Counted from the first letter of the stretch, positions 1 to 8,418 are shown. The stretch: 33,288 nucleotides of DNA from DAIUCA01 sp964613675 (GCA_964613675.1 CAZTIH010000013.1:1-33288); one strand, 5' to 3'. Numbers and translations are program-made. The notes: generated by a model from the letters alone, not told the origin.

Positions 1-793
1 CCCAGAGAGATTCTACTAAACGGTTAGGACTTTTAACCATTGTTTTCAAATTGCGTACACAGGGGATCGTCACTATGTCAGCCTGTTTTAGTGCATTTTG
101 AGTGGTCTCGACTGACCACGCCGAAAACCGTAATTGGAAACGCTTAGATTGGTTATTAAATCGTTGACAAGCTTGTTCTACTCCCACATTTGCCGCCGTC
201 ACGATGTGTAGTTTCAAGGGTATCTGCTGACATAAAGGGATTAGCGTAGGAATCATTGCTTGTAAGCTGTCCAAGTTGGTATTGCTACCAAACCATAATA
301 ATTTTAATTCATTTTTAGTCGGCTTAAAGCGAAGTTTTCCTCTATTTCCCTCATAAGGATCCGGAATAACTATTGCGCTTTTGTCAGTATAAAGTTTAAC
401 GGCATCCGCCATTAAGGAGGTACTAACTGTGATTAAATCCGCTAGGTTAACCATATTTTTATAATGTTGTGCTAATTCAGCAGAATCGAAATGGTTGTCA
501 CAAATATCAAAAATAACTTTGGTGTTTTTCTGCTTTGCGACTAGCGCAATCTGCTCATTAAAAATATTGAAACTTTTCGAGAAAATAACAACATCTTTTT
601 CCGATAGACTTTCGATGATTTCGCTCAAGTCCTTAACCTGATGCGTACAGATAAATGTCTGCCGATAATTTCCTTTGTTGGCCAAGGCGCTTGCGGGAAT
701 AATTACTCGGTATCTAGTGCTTGCCAAATTGGAAAACAACATGCCATCCCGACTAACAATCGGGGCAGCAGTAATCCAAAGGATATTTCTCAT
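1..793 (-). CDS. Glycosyltransferase, GT-B type, C-terminus cut by window edge
   Basis: The frame is open from an ATG at 793-791 down to base 2, giving 264 codons with no stop, so the gene continues past the left edge. The protein begins MRNILWITAAPIVSRDG and has the alternating Rossmann pattern of a GT-B glycosyltransferase: VVIFSKSFNIFNEQ, then KVIFDICDNHF, then LITVSTSLMADAV, then VIPDPYEG before the inter-domain linker. The second domain opens with LKLLWFGSNTNLDSL, and VKSPNRLVESLW near the edge resembles the donor-binding loop of GT4-like enzymes. The sugar donor and acceptor cannot be read. The DNA is visibly richer in A and T than everything after about 1100, which suggests a surface-polysaccharide island entering from the left. 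Family assignment rests on fold pattern only. Confidence 0.75.
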   Translation of the reverse strand, partial: MRNILWITAAPIVSRDGMLFSNLASTRYRVIIPASALANKGNYRQTFICTHQVKDLSEIIESLSEKDVVIFSKSFNIFNEQIALVAKQKNTKVIFDICDNHFDSAELAQHYKNMVNLADLITVSTSLMADAVKLYTDKSAIVIPDPYEGNRGKLRFKPTKNELKLLWFGSNTNLDSLQAMIPTLIPLCQQIPLKLHIVTAANVGVEQACQRFNNQSKRFQLRFSAWSVETTQNALKQADIVTIPCVRNLKTMVKSPNRLVESLW

Positions 794-798
794 TGTTA

Positions 799-906
799 TT
801 AAAACTCAATAAAAAATAACTGTTCCGCCTTCTGCAATTCTCGTTTTTGCGGAGATTGCGCGGGGAGTTGTAGGGCTTGGGGGAGTGTGATTTGAGATAG
901 GCATGT
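799..906 (-). pseudogene. Decayed TPR repeat fragment
   Basis: Read on the minus strand, this 35-codon open stretch ends at a TAA at 801-799, six bases before the glycosyltransferase ATG. It contains ITLPQALQLPAQSPQKRELQ followed by KAEQLFFIEF. This resembles the first helix pair of the TPR units (ALQLAIQxHQxGxLxxAEQLY pattern) that open many TPR and TPR-glycosyltransferase proteins in sulfur-oxidising gammaproteobacteria. A TAA precedes it, and a good AAGGAG with an ATG lies upstream, giving only an 8-residue peptide (MKQNSRSH). I read the whole as the worn-down 5' end of a lost TPR gene. The likeness is by eye and the stretch is short. Confidence 0.35.
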
Positions 907-1106
907 TTAGTGTGATCGGCTGTTTTGTTTCATTTCTCTGCTTTCTCCTTACTGACAACCATATTGAAGTGTTTTTTGGGAAATGGGACATCAAGGAATG
1001 CTACGACTGAATTCTAAATGGAAGTCCGACAATATTCCACCACCAAAACTAAACACGATCAGTGGTGGCCGGACATCCTGTTTGGGTGGAGCAACGATGA
1101 AGTCAA

Positions 1107-1654
1107 TTACCCGTCACTCCCTAAAACNNNNNNNNNNCCTAAAACGCCTTCAACGGCGTAACCGTAGCGTCGCATGGTGTCTTCAATGGATTCGACCCAA
1201 AAGTGGGAATGACAGGCCGTAAAGTATAAGGACACGGTATTTTCAAGGACCCCCGGGATCGGCGCATCCGGATGAAGGGGCAAAATCTCGACATTCTCAG
1301 CGCGTTCCCATTCGGGAATGAGTTTGGGAGCACGATGTGAACAGTGAATCACCAACTGATGGGGGGCACGATTCCAGGAAATTTTTACATTGGGAGTCCA
1401 TTCCTCGGGATAGTCGTCACTGTGCATGGACTCCCCGCCCAGTAAGGTGACGCGCAACCGCCATTCGTCTCGTCGTCGAAAGCTGGGGAGAGCCTCGACA
1501 GAGAGCCATCGCGACCAATCGCAACCCCCCATGCGACAGCGTCCCATCGTGATAACTTGATTTGGTTCAAATAAGGGCTGGTAGCGGGAAGTTCGGGGCG
1601 TGTCGGCCGTGGCAATCGTAAAGCGAACCCCGCCGTAACAAAGCGAAAATTCAT
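1107..1654 (-). CDS. Unrecognised protein, frameshifted near its start and crossing a scaffold gap
   Basis: I do not recognise the family. The main frame is open from a stop at 1670-1668 down to TAA at 1109-1107, but has no usable start codon upstream of 1547. A TAGGAG ribosome-binding site sits ten bases before an ATG at 1654 in a different frame (MNFRFVTAG). One additional G in the G4 run at 1631-1628 joins the two frames as MNFRFVTAGVRFTIATADTP, which reads naturally. The 3' end crosses ten Ns at 1128-1137 flanked on both sides by CCTAAAAC. Collapsing that duplicate keeps the frame and ends the protein in EGVLGSDG, about 170 residues. The protein is rich in Trp, Cys, His and Arg (for example GRCRMGGCDWSRW and HCSHRAPK) and has no signal peptide or membrane segment. 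The frameshift could be a sequencing error or real decay. Confidence 0.55.
1128..1137. other. Assembly gap (10 N)
   Basis: Ten Ns. The eight bases CCTAAAAC occur immediately on both sides, which is what a scaffolder leaves when two contig ends overlap but are not merged. The true gap length may therefore be minus eight, with no missing sequence. Confidence 0.9.
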
Positions 1655-1776
1655 GGAAAATGTGCTCCTAAAGGCTTTATCCAGGGCAAAATTTCGGTTT
1701 TAACGCCTAACTGTCAAGCAACAAACTGTGCTCAGTTCCCCAATCAGTGCCCAGAAACCAAGGCCATATGCAGACA

Positions 1777-2502
1777 CTACAGATTGCGTTGATTAACTCG
1801 TGCCGAAAGGGCCGCCGGGGATTCTTTGCGTTCGCTGTAACGATCCACTAGATACGGGGCGACATCGCGGGTGAGCAGCGTGAATTTCACTAATTCCTCC
1901 ATCACATCCACAACGCGGTCGTACAGCGCCGATGGTTTCATACGGTCGTCGTCGTCAAATTCTAGAAATGCCTTGGGCACCGAGGACTGGTTAGGAATAG
2001 TCAACATCCGCATCCAGCGGCCCAAAACGCGCATTTGATTGACCGCGTTGAAGGATTGGGAACCACCACTGACCTGCATGAGCGCCAAAGTTTTGCCCTG
2101 AGTGGGCCGTACCGCCCCCAGTGAGAGGGGAATCCAGTCGATTTGCGCTTTCAGAATGCCAGTCATCGCCCCATGTCGTTCGGGGGAACACCACACCATC
2201 CCCTCAGACCAGGTCGCTAGATCGCGTAGTTCGGTCACTTTGGGGTGGGTGTCGGGGGCGTCGTCGGGGAGGGGAAGCCCGTGAGGATGGAAAATCCGCG
2301 TTTCCGCACCGAGTAAGTTCAGCAATCGCTCGGCTTCTAGGGTCAGCAACCGACTAAATGACCGCATGCGCACCGAGCCGTAAAGCAACAAAATTCGAGG
2401 GGTATGGGTCGAGCGGGTCGGCGGAAATAGTTGGTCGGGATTCGGGGATCGGAAGAGGTCGGCGACAAGTTGAGGAACCGCCGTCGTATCAAGATGCGTC
2501 AT
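1777..2502 (-). CDS. arsH: ArsH, NADPH-dependent FMN reductase of arsenic resistance
   Basis: ArsH is a flavodoxin-fold FMN enzyme that uses NADPH. Some members oxidise trivalent organoarsenicals, others act as quinone or azo reductases. The protein shows the full family pattern: PRILLLYGSVRMRSFSRLLT for the FMN phosphate loop, MVWCSPERHGAMTGILKAQIDWIPL in the middle, LALMQVSGGSQSFNAVNQ as the second flavin loop, and a C-terminal YLVDRYSERKE. I chose the ATG at 2502 (241 aa, MTHLDTTAV). A TTG at 2517 would add five residues, and neither has a strong ribosome-binding site. No arsR, arsB, arsC or acr3 gene lies beside it, so it is an orphan copy here. Family identity is secure, substrate is not. 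Confidence 0.93.
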   Translation of the reverse strand: MTHLDTTAVPQLVADLFRSPNPDQLFPPTRSTHTPRILLLYGSVRMRSFSRLLTLEAERLLNLLGAETRIFHPHGLPLPDDAPDTHPKVTELRDLATWSEGMVWCSPERHGAMTGILKAQIDWIPLSLGAVRPTQGKTLALMQVSGGSQSFNAVNQMRVLGRWMRMLTIPNQSSVPKAFLEFDDDDRMKPSALYDRVVDVMEELVKFTLLTRDVAPYLVDRYSERKESPAALSARVNQRNL

Positions 2503-2718
2503 GGTCTGTGAATCCAAAGAGAAATCGACATAAATAATGGCAGACTTATGGGCGCTGCTTAAACGGGGCGGTCGTGGGGGGCCGATCCTCGGTGAACCTT
2601 CACGGTGTACTGAAATTGCCTATTGGTCGGTCGGCAAATAATAGTCTTACCTAAATTTTAGAACTCGCTCTATTTATCCTCTTCTAAACGGTGCTTTCTA
2701 AGCTTTGAGTGCACACTT

Positions 2719-3462
2719 ATGTCTTTGAATAAAATAGCTTTTTGGCTTTTTTGTCTAGCTTATCTCAATGGTGCGCTGGCCCAAACGCTTGTACTCTCCA
2801 CCGAGGACTACCCACCGTTCAACATGCGTGTCAATGAACAGGCGCGGGGGGGGAGTCGAGATGAAATTATGGGGATTTCCACGGAAATTGTGCGGGCGAT
2901 GATGGATCGTGCACAGATCCCCTACACCTTGGGCATCTATCCTTGGGAGCGCGCCTACCGAATGGCCCTGGAACAGCCCCTTCACGGCGTATTTTCGACG
3001 ACGCGCACTGAGGCTCGCGAGCCCTTATTTAGGTGGGTAGGGCCTTTGGTATCGAATGATTGGGTGATGTTTCGACGGCGGGGGGCGGGGCCAATTCTTG
3101 AGTCCATCGAGGAGGCATTTCAGTATCGGATAGGGAGCTATCAAGGGGACGCCATCGAACAGTTTTTGCGCAGTGAAAACTTTCCTCAGCTCGATGTCGC
3201 GCCCAACGATCAACTCAATGTCAACAAACTTTTACGGGGGCGCATCGATTTGTGGGCTACTTCGGGGGCAATGGGGCCTTACTTGGCGTCACGGGTGGGG
3301 CAGGCTGACCAGATTGAATCGGCATTGGTTTTTCGTGAGACCCAGCTATACCTCGCGTTGCACTTAATGACACCCGACGAATGGGTCAATCGGTTGCAGA
3401 CGGTCCTCGACGATTTGCGTGCCGACGGGACGGTAGACGCGATTCATCAACGTTATCGCTAA
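2719..3462 (+). CDS. Periplasmic solute-binding protein, family 3 type
   Basis: A 247-residue secreted protein with a Sec signal peptide (hydrophobic residues 6-20, cleavage likely after ALA at 21). The mature part opens with TLVLSTEDYPPFNM, the usual start of family-3 extracellular solute-binding domains, and continues with GISTEIVRAMMDRAQIPYTL and YPWERAYRMALEQP. Late motifs YLALHLMTPDEWVNRLQTVL and DGTVDAIHQRY close the second lobe. No ABC permease or ATPase gene is adjacent. Instead a chemoreceptor gene follows on the same strand 184 bases later, so it may be a sensing partner. A G8 tract at 2846-2853 lies early in the coding sequence. The ligand cannot be told; members of this subgroup bind amino acids or related polar molecules. 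Confidence 0.85.
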   Translation: MSLNKIAFWLFCLAYLNGALAQTLVLSTEDYPPFNMRVNEQARGGSRDEIMGISTEIVRAMMDRAQIPYTLGIYPWERAYRMALEQPLHGVFSTTRTEAREPLFRWVGPLVSNDWVMFRRRGAGPILESIEEAFQYRIGSYQGDAIEQFLRSENFPQLDVAPNDQLNVNKLLRGRIDLWATSGAMGPYLASRVGQADQIESALVFRETQLYLALHLMTPDEWVNRLQTVLDDLRADGTVDAIHQRYR

Positions 3463-3529
3463 CCAAACGGAAAATTTTTCGAGTGAGGAAACATTGCTGA
3501 CGGAGCAAGTGGGCGTAACACGATTGGGT

Positions 3530-3556
3530 TAACGCGCTTTCTGAAATCGTCGATAT
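3530..3556 (+). promoter_or_regulatory. Possible sigma-28 (FliA) promoter for the chemoreceptor
   Basis: TAAC, fifteen bases, then GTCGATAT, compared with the flagellar consensus TAAA-N15-GCCGATAA (3 of 4 and 6 of 8 matches, exact spacing). It lies about 90 bases before the receptor ATG at 3647. Chemoreceptor genes are commonly under FliA. It is a by-eye match and could be chance. Confidence 0.35.
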
Positions 3557-3646
3557 TAACGAAGGCGCCGTTTTTCGCTGATGCCGTAATTACCACAATT
3601 CAAATCGCTGTTTAAATGACTCACGCCATTGGCAAGGGGCTTCTTC

Positions 3647-5527
3647 ATGCCGTCTCCCAACCACTTCTCTACCCAATTCAAGTTGATGGCTTTCACCAGT
3701 GGGTTGAGCTTGCTGACCACCTTCGTTTTTATGGGCGGGGGGCTTTATTTGTTTGATTTCTACACGGAAGTTGATCGCCGAGAAGATATTCAACGCAGTC
3801 TCAACATTATTCGCTTAAGCATGAACAATATTCTACAGCGAATTGAAGGTTACACCGGTCTTGTGGCGAACGATCGTCACCTCGCCCAACTCATCGTCGA
3901 GGGCGACCACGCGGCTTTAGAAACGGAAATGGTTGCGCGTTATCAACATCTCAATCAACGGGACGGCACAATTCGCACGGTCGAAGTCACCGATGATAAA
4001 GGGGTAGTGGTTTTGCGAGGACATAATCCGGGGCGCAAAGGCGACGACAAAAGTCAACATCCTCAAGTCCGTACTGCTCTTAACGGACAATCGATATCGG
4101 GATTGACGGTCTCGCCGACGACCAACGAAGTCGCGCAGGATGCGGTGTTTCCGATTCGTTTAGATGACCGAATCGTAGGGACATTTAAGATCGGAAGTTA
4201 TTTGCGGGTGGACACCGCGACTTACCTAAAAAATCTCATTGGAGTGGAAGTCGCGTTTTGGGTGAACGGACAAATTGATGTCTCCACGCTCGACGGTCTC
4301 CAAGCAAATGCACTGACGGCAATCCTTGCGCAGATGCAGGATGGGGACTTTCCCATCGTTGAGATTGGTAATCAAAGCTACAACATGGCTCGTCATCCGT
4401 TATCCGTGGATGTCGTACCGAACACCTATGTGTTGTTGCTGATGTCGCGGGAGTCGCTCGAACAGCGAAGCAGCGGGTATCTTTATGCCTATTTATCGTT
4501 AGGCGCGGGGTTGGTTATTCTCGCATTGGGGGTGTCGGCGTTGATTGCCCGCCAATTTACGCGCCGGTTAGGGGGGGAACCGGATGACATCGCTTATCTC
4601 GCTAAACGACTGTCAGAGGGCGATCTCACGGTGGAATTCGATCATGGCATCCAATCGACGGGGATTTATGCCGCCCTCCGCGAGACCGAAATTCAGTTGA
4701 AACAGATGGTGGGGCAAATCAAAGCTGTATCGCATCAAGTCAACCAAGCAGCTGCCGAAATCGCGCAAGGCAACACCGATCTGTCCAAACGTACCGAAAG
4801 TCAGGCTGCTTCGCTTGAGGAAACCGCAGCGTCTATGGAACAGATCACTAGTACTGTCAAACAAAGCGCGGCTAATGCCTTACAAGCCGATCAGTTAGCG
4901 GTTGATGCCTGTCGGCAAGCGCAACACGGGGGACAGGTGGTGCAACAGGCTGTCGAAGCGATGCAAACCATTAGCGAAAGTAGCCATCGGATTGCCAACA
5001 TCATCAATGTCATCGACGAAATTGCCTTCCAAACCAATCTTCTAGCCCTGAACGCCGCCGTCGAAGCGGCAAGAGCCGGTGAACAGGGACGGGGATTTGC
5101 GGTCGTCGCTGGGGAGGTGCGCAACCTCGCTCAACGGAGTGCGGATGCCGCCCGTGAAATCAAAGACCTGATTACGGACAGCGTGGCGAAAGTGGAGAGC
5201 GGGAGTCGTTTAGTGCAGGTGTCCGGGAAAACACTGCGAGAAATCGTCGATTCCGTTCAAAAAGTGACCACCATTGTCGCCGAAATTACCGCCGCAACGC
5301 GGGAACAAGCCTCGGGAATCGAACAGGTCAACCAAGCCATTTCGTCGATGGACGAGGTTACCCAACAAAATGCGGCCCTCGTGGAACAGGTGACGGCAGC
5401 GAGTCAAGCAATGTCGGAGCAAGTTGGCGATTTAGAACGATTAATTGCCTTCTTCAAACTCGACGAGGCGGAGCCAAAAAACGCACATAGTCGGTCGCGG
5501 CGGGCGTTATCTTCACCAGCGGACTAA
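3647..5527 (+). CDS. Methyl-accepting chemotaxis protein with periplasmic Cache-type sensor
   Basis: Transmembrane chemoreceptor of 626 residues. Order: TM1 at about residues 11-35; a periplasmic domain of about 240 residues with the Cache-like pattern VTDDKGVVVLRGHNPGRKGD and AVFPIRLDDRIVGTFKIG; TM2 at about 277-300; a HAMP linker; and the cytoplasmic signalling coiled coil with the conserved hairpin tip IDEIAFQTNLLALNAAVEAA. The tip contacts CheA and CheW. There is no C-terminal NWETF-type tether for CheR/CheB; the protein ends in SSPAD. I chose ATG 3647 because AAGGGG precedes it by seven bases; a TTG at 3629 would add six residues. The binding-protein gene upstream may provide its ligand-bound partner, though a Cache domain can also bind ligand directly. 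Confidence 0.93.
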   Translation: MPSPNHFSTQFKLMAFTSGLSLLTTFVFMGGGLYLFDFYTEVDRREDIQRSLNIIRLSMNNILQRIEGYTGLVANDRHLAQLIVEGDHAALETEMVARYQHLNQRDGTIRTVEVTDDKGVVVLRGHNPGRKGDDKSQHPQVRTALNGQSISGLTVSPTTNEVAQDAVFPIRLDDRIVGTFKIGSYLRVDTATYLKNLIGVEVAFWVNGQIDVSTLDGLQANALTAILAQMQDGDFPIVEIGNQSYNMARHPLSVDVVPNTYVLLLMSRESLEQRSSGYLYAYLSLGAGLVILALGVSALIARQFTRRLGGEPDDIAYLAKRLSEGDLTVEFDHGIQSTGIYAALRETEIQLKQMVGQIKAVSHQVNQAAAEIAQGNTDLSKRTESQAASLEETAASMEQITSTVKQSAANALQADQLAVDACRQAQHGGQVVQQAVEAMQTISESSHRIANIINVIDEIAFQTNLLALNAAVEAARAGEQGRGFAVVAGEVRNLAQRSADAAREIKDLITDSVAKVESGSRLVQVSGKTLREIVDSVQKVTTIVAEITAATREQASGIEQVNQAISSMDEVTQQNAALVEQVTAASQAMSEQVGDLERLIAFFKLDEAEPKNAHSRSRRALSSPAD

Positions 5528-5586
5528 TCGTTAGGGGGGGACTAATGCCATGATAAAACACGTAACCTTTTTAACGAGATGACTTC

Positions 5587-6825
5587 ATGATTTGTGAAAT
5601 TCTTGCGGTGGGAACGGAATTGCTCTTGGGGAGTGTGGATACCAATGCCCCGTGGATGAGCGAACACCTCGCCGAATATGGCCTGGATTGTTACTTCCAC
5701 AGTTGCGTTGGCGATAACCCTCAGCGCATCGAGGCCGCCTTACGCGCTGCCCTCGCCCGTAGTGATGCGGTCCTGGTGTGCGGTGGGTTGGGGCCAACGC
5801 AGGATGACATCACCCGTGAAGTCATCGCCGAGGTAATGGGCGTTGAACTGCAATTTCAAGATCACATCGCGACTCGCATTCAAGAAAAATTTCGTGCCCG
5901 CAACCGCCCCATGCCGTCAAGTAATTTACGTCAAGCCTTTGTGCCGATTGGCGCAAAAGTGATTGCGCAACATCCGGGGACAGCGCCGGGACTTATTTGC
6001 CCTATTGGTGACGAGAAGGTGATTTATGCGATGCCCGGCGTTCCCACAGAGATGAAGGCGATGTTTTTGGGGGATGTCCTGACGGATTTGTTACGACGGC
6101 GCGGCGGGCGGGCCACAATTCGGAGTCGTACCTTGCGGACCTGGGGTGAATCTGAGTCGCGCATTGCCGAACTCGTCGCACCGCGGGTTGAAGGTCTCGA
6201 CGCCTTGGGAAATCCCACCATCGCGTTTTTGGCCAAGGGAATTGATGGCATTTTTGTGCGCGTGACGGCCAAGGCTGCGGACGAACAGACGGCTAAGGCT
6301 TTGTTGGATAAAGAAGAACAAGAATTACGGCTGCTACTGGGGCAACGGGTGTTTGGGGTCGATGAGGCTACTTTGGAATCCGTGATTCTCGCCGACTTGA
6401 AACAGGCCGGATTGACCTTGGGCGTGGCGGAATCGTTGACGGGGGGGTATTTGGGACAGCGATTAACGGCAATTCCCGGGGCCAGCCAAGTCTTTCGTGG
6501 GGGCATCGTCGCGTATCACAGCCAGTACAAACGCGATTTACTGGGGGTGAAGGCGCCAAAAATTATTAGTGCAGAAGCCGCTGCGCAGATGGCGGTGGGG
6601 GCACAGACCCTATTTCATTGCAATGTGGGGATCAGTACTACGGGGGTGGCTGGCCCGGAGCCGCAGGAAGATCAACCCGTCGGCACGGTGTATATCGGGA
6701 TTGCGATAGACGATCAGGTAGAAACGTATGAGGTGAAATTCCCGGGAAATCGCGAACAAATTCGTCAATTTACCGTCATCAATGCGCTGAATTTTTTACG
6801 CCTTAAACGGCTCGGCCTCGGGTAA
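5587..6825 (+). CDS. cinA: CinA family protein, NMN deamidase domain fused to MoCF-like domain
   Basis: A two-domain protein of 412 residues, the usual full CinA length. The N-terminal molybdopterin-binding (MoCF) domain starts MICEILAVGTELLLGSVDTN and carries VLVCGGLGPTQDDITREV near residues 58-75 and YAMPGVPTEMKAMF. The C-terminal CinA/PncC domain begins near residue 270 with GVAESLTGGYLGQRLTAIPG, FRGGIVAYHSQYKRDLLGV and GISTTGVAGPEPQEDQPVGT. In bacteria this domain hydrolyses nicotinamide mononucleotide to nicotinic acid mononucleotide in NAD recycling, and the N-terminal part can act as an ADP-ribose pyrophosphatase. The gene is 59 bases after the chemoreceptor gene and 57 before the antiporter, probably a loose transcription unit. 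A weak GAG precedes the ATG. Confidence 0.95.
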   Translation: MICEILAVGTELLLGSVDTNAPWMSEHLAEYGLDCYFHSCVGDNPQRIEAALRAALARSDAVLVCGGLGPTQDDITREVIAEVMGVELQFQDHIATRIQEKFRARNRPMPSSNLRQAFVPIGAKVIAQHPGTAPGLICPIGDEKVIYAMPGVPTEMKAMFLGDVLTDLLRRRGGRATIRSRTLRTWGESESRIAELVAPRVEGLDALGNPTIAFLAKGIDGIFVRVTAKAADEQTAKALLDKEEQELRLLLGQRVFGVDEATLESVILADLKQAGLTLGVAESLTGGYLGQRLTAIPGASQVFRGGIVAYHSQYKRDLLGVKAPKIISAEAAAQMAVGAQTLFHCNVGISTTGVAGPEPQEDQPVGTVYIGIAIDDQVETYEVKFPGNREQIRQFTVINALNFLRLKRLGLG

Positions 6826-6882
6826 TTGCGCTCGACAATCGGGTTACAGTCCTTGTTTTGCTGACCTTCGAGTGCATCATTT

Positions 6883-8418
6883 ATGGAATTGTTGTGGATT
6901 TCCTTCGCTTTCTTTGGGGGACTTCTTTTGCGTCCCTTGGGGTTGCCCTCGCTTGTTGGGTATCTGATTGCGGGGTTTGTGGTTCATGCCCTGTTTAACG
7001 ACAATTCCTACGCCTATCACAACGCGACCCATTCTCTCCAACATATCGCGCACCTCGGCGTACAACTGCTCTTATTTGCAGTGGGATTGAAGCTCAATGT
7101 GGGCGAATTGCTTAAACCGGCCGTGTGGGGCGTTGGGCTGCTGCATTTTTTAGTAATTTCGCTGTTTTTCTTGCTATTTACCTTCAATCTTTCTCTAGCG
7201 ATGGCGTTAGCGTTCTCAAGTACGGTGCTCGCGGCAAAGGCCCTTGAGGACAAACGGGAATTACGGGCCTTTCACGGCCGATTGGCCATTGGCATTTTGG
7301 TGTTACAGGATCTCATTGCTTTGGCGATGTTGTCAGTCGGGGCGGGTAAATGGCCGACCTTCTTTGCTGCCGGACTTCTTATCTTGCCTTTCCTCAGACC
7401 TTTACTGAATCGTTTGGTCAATGCGAGTGGTCACGACGATTTACTACTCGTCGGGGGACTGTTTTTGGCGCTGGGGGGGGCGTGGTTATTTGAACAATGC
7501 GGGTTGAGTGCCGAACTGGGGGCGTTGACGATGGGCGCGTTACTTGCCGACCACCCGCGTTCCAAAGAAATCGGTTACCGACTTTGGAGTGTTAAAGAAC
7601 TGTTTCTGGTCGCTTTTTTTCTGAAAATTGGTTTAGCCGGGTTGCCCGACCCACAAACCTTCCTATACGCGCTGTTTCTCAATCTGCTGTTGCCGATCAA
7701 GGCGCTACTGTTTTTTGCGCTCTTTTTGATGTTTCGATTGCGAGCCCGAAGCGCATTTCTAAGCAGTTTAAGTTTGGCGAGCTACAGCGAATTTGCGCTG
7801 ATCGTCGGCGATATTCTGTTGCCCGAACTGACCATCACCTTGGCGCTCACCGTGGCCCTGTCGTTCATCATCGCTGCTCCCCTCAATCGGCTGTCCCACC
7901 GTTTATACGAGCGTTACGAAGCGCAATTCGATGTTTGGGAATTGCCTTGGCATCACCCGGACGAAGAACCCGTGTCACTAGGACAATCTCAGGTGTTAGT
8001 GATGGGGATGGGGCCGGTTGGGGTTGCGGCTTACGATTATTTGAAAACGCATCAACTCAAACCCGTGGGCTTGGATTCCGACATGAAGCGGGTTGAGAAA
8101 AATCGAGAAGCGGGGCGACGGGTGCTGTACGGGGACGCAGAGGACGCCGGTTTTTGGCAACGCCTACGGATTGGGACGATTAAGGGCGTTGTGTTGGCGA
8201 TGGACGACTGTGAAGCAAAATTGATGGCCATTCGTCAATTGCGGATGCGCGATTACCGTGGATTTATCGCCGCAACAACGCTTTATCCCGAAGAGGGCGA
8301 GAAACTGCGTTGGTTTGGCGCGGATTTCACCTTTGACAAACTGAGTCACGCAGGGGTGGGACTCGCCGAATCGGTTCAAACCACCTTGCTTACTCAAATG
8401 ACACCGCCTTCAAAATGA
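6883..8418 (+). CDS. CPA2 monovalent cation/proton antiporter with C-terminal NAD-binding domain (Kef/YbaL-like)
   Basis: A 511-residue inner-membrane protein. About 12 hydrophobic helices fill residues 1-340, with the CPA2 signatures LPSLVGYLIAGFVVHA and LGVQLLLFAVGLKLNVGELL, and FSSTVLAAKALEDKRE for the ion-binding helix. A Rossmann RCK/TrkA-N domain follows: VLVMGMGPVGVAAYDYL at about residue 372, then GLDSDMKRVEKNREAGRRVLYGDAED. Such domains gate the transporter through NAD(H) or other nucleotides. Nothing resembling the KefF/KefG oxidoreductase partner lies next to it. A G8 tract is at 7473-7480. The stop overlaps the recJ start by four bases, indicating coupled translation. Ion preference (K+ or Na+) cannot be read. 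Confidence 0.9.
   Translation: MELLWISFAFFGGLLLRPLGLPSLVGYLIAGFVVHALFNDNSYAYHNATHSLQHIAHLGVQLLLFAVGLKLNVGELLKPAVWGVGLLHFLVISLFFLLFTFNLSLAMALAFSSTVLAAKALEDKRELRAFHGRLAIGILVLQDLIALAMLSVGAGKWPTFFAAGLLILPFLRPLLNRLVNASGHDDLLLVGGLFLALGGAWLFEQCGLSAELGALTMGALLADHPRSKEIGYRLWSVKELFLVAFFLKIGLAGLPDPQTFLYALFLNLLLPIKALLFFALFLMFRLRARSAFLSSLSLASYSEFALIVGDILLPELTITLALTVALSFIIAAPLNRLSHRLYERYEAQFDVWELPWHHPDEEPVSLGQSQVLVMGMGPVGVAAYDYLKTHQLKPVGLDSDMKRVEKNREAGRRVLYGDAEDAGFWQRLRIGTIKGVVLAMDDCEAKLMAIRQLRMRDYRGFIAATTLYPEEGEKLRWFGADFTFDKLSHAGVGLAESVQTTLLTQMTPPSK

Noticed and set aside
806..994. 62-codon minus-strand frame (MMSHFPKN...)
   Set aside because: Ser/Thr/Pro-rich with no family likeness; a neighbouring frame in the same DNA shows the TPR-like sequence, so this looks like its shadow.
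1018..1161. Plus-strand frame beginning MEVRQYSTTKTKHDQWWPDI that reads across the first gap
   Set aside because: No ribosome-binding site, an in-frame TAA immediately before the ATG, about 47 codons, and it overlaps the 3' end of a more convincing minus-strand gene. It may be a gene relic but I cannot support it.
2622..2660. Sigma-70 promoter for the solute-binding protein (TTGCCT ... TAATAG)
   Set aside because: The -10 matches only three of six positions; nothing else supports it.
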